A DNA stretch of 64,000 nucleotides from Diplosphaera chodatii (taxonomy: Eukaryota; Chlorophyta; Trebouxiophyceae; Prasiolales; Stichococcaceae). The stretch is taken from the NCBI GenBank assembly GCA_032358165.1, contig JAALGY010000010.1, positions 124,001-188,000 on the forward strand, read 5' to 3'. Below the pieces are notes generated by a model. That model ran no database searches, was not told the origin of the DNA, and was given only the letters and a program-made list of their open reading frames with translations. Below are positions 47,721-56,634 of this stretch, in pieces; within the stretch, counting starts at the first letter, position 1, and each line of letters opens with the position of its first letter. The translations under genes and the position numbers were made by a program.

Positions 47721-49691
47721 TCAGCCCAGGCCCTGCCCTGTAGTGACGGCGGCCAGCAGCGCCTCCGCTTCCCGCGTTTTGCGCTTCCGCGGCAGCACCT
47801 GCCAATTGACCACACCCTTTATTTCTGACGTTCAACTACCTAGCAATCCATTTCGGTCAACACGCTGGACGATGCCTCAACACGGATACTAAAGGACCTC
47901 ATGCAATGAAGTGGCCTTGGTCTGCATTTCAGTTCTGCGATGCTTATATGTCAAAGCGCACATCGCCTGACATGGTGCGCAACTTACTGCTGCATGCTTT
48001 CAGCAGCATTGCACCACACTCTACACTGGCGACAGCGCTGTTATATACAGCTGTCAGTAGAGGAAGCGCTGTGCAAAGCACTGGCGACACTGGAAGGCTA
48101 CAAGGTGCGACTGTTCAAATCACCGTCTCAGCAGCTGAGCGGCGGAGCGCGGCGGCGCCGCCCACTACAGGGCCGGCCGACCGTCCTGCGGCTGTAATCT
48201 TCCTCCGCAGGATGCTTCCCGCATCCAGCACCCCAGGCGTCCCCCCCTCCCTGCCTGCCGCCGTCAGCCGATCCAGCCCGGCATTGTAGCGCTCTGCGGC
48301 TTTCTGCAGACAGAGCCGTCCCCACGTTTAGGTGGACAGCAGTATCCGCAGTCCTGGTCACGATCAAGGAACCTGCAGACTACTGCGGATGGCTGTCACG
48401 AGTGGTCTGTCATACGCAGGACATAGACCTATGGCGAAAACCACTACATCTGGGCTAGAGAAACAAACTAGTATGAACAGATATCGTGCTGAAGCTGACG
48501 TCTCAATGCGGACACAGTAAGTCTTGCATTGGGACTGCTCTGTGCGCGGTGCTTGGCCAGAGCTACACGTTGCGGGTGGCCTGCGCTCTCCTCTTGAACC
48601 TTCATTTCCTGAGGGACGCCCAGCAACTGGCGGCACATGCGGCACGGCAGCTGGGTGCGAGACCCCCTCAGCACAGCAGCGCCATCACTGGCAAAGACTG
48701 TGGGCTGATCGGCTGAAGATGGGTGCTGGGGACTGTCAGCAGACCACTGCGCTGTTTGCTGTGATGTTATCCCCGACGGCTGCACCGTGGCCGGCCAGCC
48801 GTCGGCAACTCCTGACAAAACTGCATTGATGGCAAACTGTGCCAGCTTGCATCTGATCAGATGGGTCGAGACCTCGTGTGCGACCTCACCAGCAGGGCGC
48901 CGTACTGCGCTTCGGCGCTGGCGCCGCCGGCGGCTGCCCTGTGCGACGCCAGCGCCGCCGCGTCCGCCGCCTCCATCTCCGGCAGCAGCTTGGTGGCCAG
49001 GATGATGGGCAGCACGCGCGCCGAGTCAGGGTCCACCACCTGCGCAGCGCGCGGTGCTTGCAAAGGCAGTTCTGAGCCCTTCCGGTGGAGCAATGACATG
49101 TACAGAGAGTAGTGGTGTCACACCAGCACTGGTTGGAACTGTTGCTTACAACTGAGTCCCGTAGGCCTGTGCACTCGAAGGGGCTAATAAGGCAGCACCT
49201 TGGGGTGTGCGACGTAGTGCTTGGCGAGCGGCCGCAGCTGCGCCGCCAGCTGCTGCCACTGCACCTGCAGCACCGCAAATCGCTGCAGCGCGTCCGTCCT
49301 GCACCGCGCAGAGCCCCACCTCAGGCACCTGTGTCTGCCCCTGCAACAGTTGCCAGACATGCACAGAACATCTACAGAACATCTGCTACGAGGGCTGCGC
49401 CGCAGGTTGATTATCGCAGTGGCCATGCAGCCATGCCGGCTTTAAATGCACGGCTGCTGCAGGGGACTGTCCAGTGGCCGCCGCGCACCAGGTGATGTTG
49501 TGGGCGTTGACGGCCAGCCCTGTAGACATCTGGTCCAGGGACTTCTGCAGGTCCCGTGCCCGAGCCGCCAGCGCGTCCAGCCCCATTTCACCCCGGCCCC
49601 CGCCCCGCAGCAGCTGCTGGAAGGCGGTCGCCTCTGTTGAAGTATGAAACAGCAGCTCTGCTGCAGAACGGTCAGGCACTGGCGTTGCCAT
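47721..49691 (-). CDS. MED8: Mediator complex subunit 8 (MED8)
   Basis: MED8 is a head-module subunit of Mediator, which links transcription factors to RNA polymerase II. The start is ATG at 49691: MATPVPDRSAAELLF, then LDALAARARDLQKSLDQM and NAHNITW. The next exons read ALQRFAVLQVQWQQLAAQLR with PLAKHYVAHPKVLPY, then VVDPDSARVLPIILATKLLP and EMEAADAAALASHRAA; the LP(I/V)(I/M)L-TKLLPEME segment is typical of plant MED8. Later exons read AERYNAGLDRLTAAG and SILRRKITAAGRSAGPVVGG. A phase-0 junction (SAAET to VLPRKRKTREAEALLAA) leads to a TGA at 47721-47723. The helical Trp-containing N-terminal region fits the family. An ORF at 48468-48818 between these exons is probably not coding. Shares its upstream region with the divergent CDCA7-like gene. 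Confidence 0.75.
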
Positions 49692-50511
49692 GGTGCATTC
49701 GGGCGCAGCAGCGCCCAATGTTCTTGCTGCCTCGTGGCTGCAGCCACCCAGCTGTGCGCCTGATCGTGCTGTGCGCTGTGAGGCGCGATCCAGTCCGGCT
49801 GCTGGGAACCCTTCTGGCGCATTTGATGCGCCCGGGCCTATTCAGATGCGTGCACATCTGATGTGATATGCAGCTGGGACGTGCCTGTTGATGTCTTTGG
49901 CTGCTGCTGCGCAGTCGAGGACCCTGCGGGCGCCGCCATGGCCCCTCGGGACGCCCTATGTCAGCAGCGGCCGGTCCTTTTGAAGCGTCCGCTCCCTGTA
50001 CCAGGTGGCCCGGCACATACCGGCGTCACATGATGCATATGCTTCGAGGTCCCGATCGTTAATGATGTGACCAGCAATGATGCTGCTGTGACACAACGGC
50101 AAGGAACCAGTGGTGAGCCAAAGCTGTAGGGCAGCGGCACGGCACACTGGCGCTGCACATGCAAGGTGGCACGCAGATCTCAGGTTCTGCTGCTGTTGCC
50201 TGATGTCCAGAACAGGCTGCAAGACAGTTGGTGTTCACAGAAGGTGTGCTACAAGTGCTGTCTGCAGGCATTGCCTCGAGGTGCAACTTGGCAGAGCCAA
50301 GCGATCTCTGCCATCAGGGGGCAGGGAGATTACAACACGGGACACATGCACGGAAAATTCAAATAACCATGTGCAGTCAGTATGCACGATCGCGTCCTGA
50401 CCCCAGCCAGACACACGAGTGCCTTCCGTACTGAGACAGCCTTTGATAAGGAATATCGCAGTTGCACCGCCGCGTTTGCACCGGAGTCGGACACTCTCGC
50501 CTGACAACACG
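49692..50511. promoter_or_regulatory. Shared divergent upstream region of MED8 and the CDCA7-like gene
   Basis: About 0.8 kb between two start codons pointing away from each other, so both promoters must be here. No coding sequence is recognised and no clear TATA box is visible. Confidence 0.5.
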
Positions 50512-52706
50512 ATGGCGCTTGTCCTTCAGCCCAACGCGTACGAAGAAGAGCGGCAGGACCGCATCCGTGAGAACCAGCAGAGGCTAGGTGACTCTTGCTG
50601 CCAGCACGTGCAGCGGAAGAAGATTCTGCGACCGCCATGCCCACCTCCCACTTCTGTGATCATGCACTGACACATGCTCGCTTGCATGATCGCAGCTGCA
50701 CTGGGCGTGCTGCAGCAGCGGACGTTGCTGGATGCAGCCTTCAGAGTCGTCAAGGACCCCACCAAGCGACTGGGATCCCGCAAGGTCTGCTGTGAGCCTG
50801 CTCGTGCATTTTAGTTGCGTCCCGCATGATCTAGGCGGCCACGTCGAGACCACCTGGGTGTGAACCGGCGGTCGTGCTCGCAAGTGCGTTCAATGTTGTG
50901 CAACTCACGTTTCAGCAGGTGAAGGGGCGCACACCTCCATCCCGAAGCAGCCCCCGCTTGAGCGGCGGCCCTGCAGAGTTTAAAGGAATATCAGCCGAGG
51001 AGGGCGCCGCCATCGAGCGTGCGTCATGCTGTGCAAGCTTGCCAGCGCCCCATCGATGTTGCCATGTGCACAGTTTCCATGGTCGGCTCTCAGCAGCGGC
51101 ACAGCCATCTGCAACGGCATCATGTGTGCTGACGCCGCAAGCCGCTTCTCCGTCTGCAGGCAGGGCATTGGCGGCAGTTTCTGGCAAGCTGCTCGCCGGC
51201 AGTGGCAAGCCGGCAAAGCCGCCCAGCAGCGGCGCCAGCAGCAGCCCGCCGGCAGCCGCGCCGCCGCGGCCGCTGACGGCGGCGGAGGCGGCGCAGCGCT
51301 GCAGCAGCCAGGCGCGGGGGTCGATATACGACCAGGTGGCGGGCATCTGCTGCCACTTCTGCCGCCAGGTGGGCGTGCTTCACGACAGCAAGACGAAGTC
51401 ATCACCTCTAGTGGCGACGAGTGCAGTTGCCAGTGTGCAGCAGCTGCTCATATGGAGTTTGACAGCCAGCTGATGAACCATGTGCCTGATGTTGAGCGTG
51501 CATCCCTCAAGTTCTGCTGCAGAAGAAGCTGTGCGGCGAGCCCGGCTGCCCGCGCTGCGCCAACCGCGACCCCGACGCCGACTGCATTGGTGCGTCTGCC
51601 ACTTGTGGCCGCCAACCATTCCGCAGGAGGGGATTGCAGGATGCGCCTGCTTGGGAGCCCAGCCCGTTGTAGGCTGCCACTGCCAAGTGACACCACTTAC
51701 GGTCTGCCGACTTGCTGTGAAAGCGATGAGGCAAACGCATGACTACTAGAACCCTGTGTGCAGCAGGCAAGTCGGAGTGCGGGAGGTGCGGCACGTCGCA
51801 GGGCCGCTTCTGCCGGGCGTGCCTGCTGGTGCGGTACGGGCAGGTGCTGGAGGATGTGCGGGCAGCAGGAAGCAGCTGGCTCTGCCCCCACTGCTACGAG
51901 GCCGAGCACCCCGAGCAGGCGACATTTTGCAAACATTTAGCGAGTGTGCACCCTGTTTGTCACCTGCAGGAGCCTGCATTCCATGTCGGCAAAGCCGCAC
52001 ATGCTGCAGTGAGCGGAGTGTTGACTGTCTGGCCCAGGTCATGCTGAATCCATGATGCACAATGTGGTCCGCAGTAAACGAACCATGTGGCTGCTGCAGG
52101 GCCTGATCTGCAACAGCAGCATCTGCATGAAGCGGCGCGGCATGCAGCCCACCGGCATCGCCATCTTCAGCGCGCAGGTGACAGCTTGTGGCAGTCTTGT
52201 GCATCGCACAGCAAGCCGCCTTGAGCTGCAACAGTACATCTTTGCCCAACATCAATTGCTTGAAGACATGCGCCCTGGAGGGAGATCGTAACCCTCCTGC
52301 AGCATGTCTGATTGAAGCGATGAACTGCAGACATGACGTTTTCCTTGGTGCGGTGTAGGCGCAGGGCTTTGCCTCGGTGGCACACCTGGTGGCGGACCGC
52401 CTGGGCAGGCCCCTGGACCCTGCCGCTCCCGGCAACCCTGTAGCGACGAGCGCAGCAGCGCCTAGCCTCCTGCATGCACTCAACAGCGCATGCCACCAGT
52501 CCAGCACACGAGCAGCAGCCACAGCATGTGCAACCTCCGCGGCTGCTCAGCCAGCTGCCACTGCAGCGACGGGCAGCCCCAGGAAGGGCGCCATGGCGGT
52601 GGCAGCTGGCACCAGCAGCGGCACGGCGGTCACGAAGCGGGGTGGCTGTGACCTTGGCAAAGAGAATGTGCTGGTCACGCGACTACGCAGCGGGACGAGG
52701 TTGTGA
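50512..52706 (+). CDS. CDCA7-type zinc-finger protein (4CXXC_R1 domain)
   Basis: CDCA7 proteins bind hemimethylated DNA and recruit the remodeller HELLS/DDM1, supporting maintenance of DNA methylation. Start ATG at 50512: MALVLQPNAYEEERQDRIRE, then NQQRLAALGVLQQRTLLDAA, matching the YE-x-x-R-x-x-R-I-x-E-N start of plant homologues. A Ser/Arg-rich stretch (TPPSRSSPRLSG) follows. The zinc-finger region spans several exons: IYDQVAGICCHFCRQ; KKLCGEPGCPRCANRDPDAD; GKSECGRCGTSQGRFCRACL and LVRYGQVLEDVRAAGSSWLC; PHCYE; GLICNSSICMKRRGMQPTGI; and AQGFASVAHLVADRLG. The tail is Ala/Ser-rich and ends RLRSGTRL with TGA at 52704-52706. The exon joining CPHCYE to GLICN seems to use a GC donor. Its role in DNA methylation is inferred from the family. 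Confidence 0.82.
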
Positions 52707-53189
52707 GATGACCTGCACAGTTGACATGCTGGAGCAGCTTATCCAGATGTTGGGGTTGCTGACTTTATTTTAAAGGCACTAATAAGTTGGCAGCCAGATC
52801 TCTTGCACAAGGACGTCTACAGCGGTGGTCAAGAGGTTACCTGCACTGCGTGAACAACTGCTCTGACTGTAGCGGCCTTTTGGGTGTCAGTCCTCGTGTT
52901 ACACCATGTCCTAGCTACTGTCAGGCTGCATGCACATTTCCGCAGAGCCCACAGCATGAACACAACCCAGTTGCATAGTGATCCAGCAGGGTTTGGGGGG
53001 CATCAAGGCAATCTGGATCCAGGGCACGACGCGTGTGAAGTGCGCAGCACCCCCTGCCACTGCAGCCGGCATGTGTGCCAGAGACCATATCGCACAGCCA
53101 CTGGACGACAGCATTATCCCGTCCAACTCAGCATGAACCGCAGACTGCTGCTCTTTGATCCATAGCTAGGTCTAGCTCAGCCGCCAAGC
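52707..53189. other. Convergent intergenic region
   Basis: Contains the 3' UTRs of the CDCA7-like gene and of the RRM protein gene. On the minus strand TGTAA occurs at 52899-52903, about 290 nt past the RRM gene stop, a possible poly(A) signal. No gene is seen. Confidence 0.5.
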
Positions 53190-55964
53190 TCAGGCGTACT
53201 CATCCATCTTGGCGCTGACATGGCGCCCGTCAATCTCGTGCCCTTGGAGTGCCTGCAGCAAAGCAGCCCCAAGTTGTCAATGTTGTTGCAGAAGTCTGCC
53301 ATCTGCACTGCCAGCCGACTGCCACAGCAGCTGCCGAACTGGACGCAGACATCACGAGGCATGCTGACATGATGACAGCTGTGACGTGATGAGCGACAGT
53401 GCACCTCGATTGGTGCCTGTGCCTGCTCCTTCATCTCAAACAACACGCTGCCGAAGCATGGCCTGTGACGTCCAGCGTTTCTGCGAAGAAGATTCTCTTC
53501 CACCACGAAAGGCGGCCAGCGCACCTCGATGGCCGCCTGCGCCTGCTCCTCGGTCTCGAACAGCACGGTGCCGAAACCGCGGGAGCGGCCGCTCTGCCGG
53601 TCCTGCGAGATGTCCGCCTTCACCGCGCCACCCGTCTCGTTGGCCAGGTCTGCACACGGCCCCGGAATGTTCATGGCCTTTCACTCAGGTCGTTGGCAGC
53701 ATACCAGGGTCACGAGCGACTGGCTGCAGCTGCATTCAGGCGGCAATGCTGACAGGCACTTCACCTTTCAGCTCCTGCCAGGTGAAGCTGTAGGGCAGCC
53801 CGTGCACCACGATCTGCGGGGAGGCAACCCGTCATTTGGCATTCGCAGAGAATTCACAATGTGGCCTCGGGCAGCCTCTTTGGATTCATGCAAGCAGAGC
53901 CTCCCGCCTTGCTAAGGGAGGAGGCGTGCATGCGCAGAGATGGACACAGCTGCGGGTCGCACCTGCCGGCCGCTGCGGGGTGGGTAGCGGGAGCCCTCGT
54001 CGCGGCGCTGGAAGCCCCGGCCGCCGCCCTGCCCCCGGTTGGGGCAGTCCCGCGCCCTGTGCCCGTACTCGCCGCACTGCACAGCAGCAGACACCTTTTG
54101 GCATTGAGCGCCAGCGTTCAGGGGCAGCACCAGCAGCCACCGGTGCCTGCTGGCGGCTTGCTTGGGTGGCGACACGCCTATGAAAGTGCCGCACTGCCCC
54201 AAGCGCCCACCCCATCTGCAGCCCACCACATGCAGCAGGTCTGCGGGCCCCAATTGCAGTGGCCACCAGCAGCCAGCGCACAGCACGTGCGATGCATGCC
54301 ATGTGCCCATCCCGTGCACAGCGCAGCTGCTGGCAGCAGCCTGCACCGTGCAGGCGCGCCCCGGCCCCAAACCCTGAACCGCGCACCTCGTAGCACTGCA
54401 TGTCGGCGGGCGCCTGCATTGGGGACCGCGAGCGCTCCCGCCGGCCGTAGTCCCCGCGGTCTCCACGGTCTCCATACTCCCCGCGCGCACGCCTCGGCTC
54501 GTCGCCCGGCTGGAAGCCGCCGCGGTCCTCCCGCACCAGGATGTTCCGCCCGTCCAGCTGCAGCAGCGTTTCGGTGTAGCTTAAGGGTCTAGGTTTCAAA
54601 TCAAGCACAACCAGGAACGCTCGGGCGGGCGTCCCGCACCTAGAGGATGTTGCGCCTGTCCAGCTGTGAGCCATACAGTCAGCAATCATGAAGTCAAATG
54701 ATCAGTCTACGCAGGGGTGGCTGGCGGCGGGTGCTCAGGGTCGTGCTGCACAGGTGCGAGTGTCTCTGGGTATCAGTGTTCGTAGCTGCTGGCACAGCAC
54801 GGCAGGGCCACTTGGAACAGCAGGTGGTTTTGCTCTGCTTTGCACCACTAGCCTCCTCCTTGCTTGGGCCAGCACTGTTCATGCAGGTTCGGATGGTATG
54901 AGGACGCACAGCACAACAGATGCGCATGATGCCACGTCGCTGTTGCCGCTCACCTGCGACTCGTTGAGCTGCGCGATGGCCGTCTGGGCGTCAGAGGGCG
55001 AGTCGAACTCCACGATGCCGCAGCCCTGCAACATTTCAACAGGAGACCTTGTGAGCATTCGCTCATAATGCTGCTTGGCACGGCGCCCAAGGCTGCTGCA
55101 GCTGCTCAGAAAAGGTTTGGAGGATGTGGCGTGAGACTTTGCTTCCACAACTTGCTGCTCGGCACGACGCCCAGGGCTGCTGCAGCTGCTTGCAAGAAAG
55201 ACAGGCGATGTGCACCACAGGAGTGAGGGCGTGCTACGGAACAGAGATCAGGTACAGGAAGCTGGAAGCTGCACACCTTGGACCGTGCCCGCTGCCCCGG
55301 GCCGTCCCTCATCACATCCGCAAACGTGACTGCAAGGATGACCAGCAAGTGTGAGCACCACGCTCATGACTTGCCGGCACTCGCTGTAAGGGTCCAGCCA
55401 GCACATACTGGCATCCACATCTGCGCGTCCTGATGAGATCTTCCAGTGTGAACACTAAAACCAGGAGCCCAGGTAAATGTGGCTGTCTGCCCCCCACCGT
55501 TGCCCACGGCCTTGAAGTGGTCCTTCAGCTCCTGCCACCCGGTCTCGTAGCTCAGGTTGGCCACGAACACCTTGCGGCCGCTGCCGCCACCACCGCCGCC
55601 ACCTGCATGCATCGATGAAATGTGCATATCATCGAAACCAGCTGGTGGAACGCTGCATCTTGGCTTGCGTAGTAGGCTATCGCAGAATGTGCACGGATGC
55701 TGATGAAGCAGTCTGCGCTCTGCGCCATGGCAGAGAGTGATCTGCGGTTTGCCATTACGGCGGCGGCAGTATGTGGAGGCACGCACCACTGGGCGCGGGC
55801 TCGCGCTCGCGGTGCTCCGCGGGCTCCGCGTCAAACTCGCTCAGCGCCCGTGTGCGGCCGCTGAAGCCGCGGTTCCCACGGGATCCGCCGCCGGACCGGC
55901 TGCTCTGTGCAATGATGGCATCCAGTGACAGACCCAGCTTCGTCGACGCGTCAGCTGGCGCCAT
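53190..55964 (-). CDS. RNA-binding protein with RRM, CCHC zinc knuckle and RRM
   Basis: Probably a nuclear mRNA-binding or export/splicing factor of the hnRNP M/Gbp2/Hrb1 type. Start ATG at 55964: MAPADASTKLGLSLDAIIAQ, whose LGLSLDAII resembles the UAP56-binding motif of ALY/REF export factors. A Gly/Arg/Ser-rich linker follows. RRM1: GRKVFVANLSYETGWQELKD, VTFADVMRDGPGQRARSK, CGIVEFDSPSDAQTAIAQLN and LDGRNILVRED. A charged linker RGEYGDRGDRGDYGRRERSR follows. The zinc knuckle is CYE joined to CGEYGHRARDCP, a perfect CX2CX4HX4C. RRM2: IVVHGLPYSFTWQELKDLAN, GGAVKADISQDRQSGRSRGF with GTVLFETEEQAQAAIEALQG, and EIDGRHVSAKMDEYA, stop at 53190-53192. Introns contain duplicated exon pieces at 53401-53456, 54632-54670 and 55071-55190. 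The family name is an inference from RRM style and arrangement. Confidence 0.82.
53401..53456 (-). repeat. Degenerate tandem copy of an RRM2 exon segment
   Basis: Resembles the functional exon at 53521-53576, offset by exactly 120 nt. Encoded peptide is FGSVLFEMKEQAQAPIEV against FGTVLFETEEQAQAAIEV in the exon. A GT donor follows Glu-encoding GAG in both copies. Confidence 0.85.
54632..54670 (-). repeat. Degenerate tandem copy of an RRM1 exon start, with a stop codon
   Basis: Matches 54529-54563 (LDGRNILVR) including an AG acceptor in front. The copy has a 3-nt insertion that creates a TAG after LDRRNIL. Confidence 0.82.
55071..55190. repeat. 36-bp direct repeat pair in an intron of the RRM gene
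   Basis: Copies at 55071-55106 and 55155-55190 differ at about three positions and are 84 nt apart, around the core GGCTGCTGCAGCTGCT. Confidence 0.88.
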
Positions 55965-56634
55965 GGCCGGCAGCCGTTGGAGCCTGGCTGCGGCGGGCAC
56001 CACTGCAGCGGCCCTATAGAAGCAGCAGGGCGCTGCACGCAGTGCGTATGCTTGTCGAAGCACTGTTCTGCCAGCAGCCGTCAGGCCGGTTGTGTACATT
56101 GAGAGTTGTCTGGCGGCAGTCTCGTCGCTGTGTGGATCGTAACAATTTGCTGCGCAGTCGCACTTGTGCAGACGACTCGAAGCGCTGCCTGGAGTGCACG
56201 CTCGGCTTCAGACAGGCCAGGGGGCGTGCTTATGGCGAGTTGAGGTCGGTGAATATCTACTCTGTCAGTGTGTCAGATATTTGCGAACACAGGCTGCCAG
56301 CAGACAGAAACTGGTGTCTCATAGACTTCTGTGCGTCAACGTGTTGTGAACATCTACAGCGTGGGCATCGTCGTCCACGGTTGCGAACTGGGCGCATTGA
56401 AGAGCAATAGCGCTGCCTACCTACCTATGCATGCGCATCAAACAGCAGAACCCTGCTTCTACCTGACCAGTGCTGTCGGCTTCGTTAGGCAACAGAGGAA
56501 AAATCATGCACAGATGCAGTGGTGATGCCGGCACGGCCCAGCGTTCGCTGCTCGCTGCTCTAGTTCTGAGTGCCAAGTGGCTGGCACAGTCGTCATAGTT
56601 ACATGGCCGGCTGCAGCTCCCGCATGCGAGCCCC
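55965..56634. other. Intergenic region upstream of the RRM gene
   Basis: Promoter side of the RRM gene and 3' flank of the large surface-protein gene. On the minus strand TGTAA lies at 56599-56603, just past the proposed stop of the surface protein. No gene is seen. Confidence 0.4.

Noticed and set aside
48468..48818. A 116-codon minus-strand ORF between MED8 exons
   Set aside because: Its sequence shows no similarity to the MED8 pattern and no splice pair was needed to include it; it is probably intronic.
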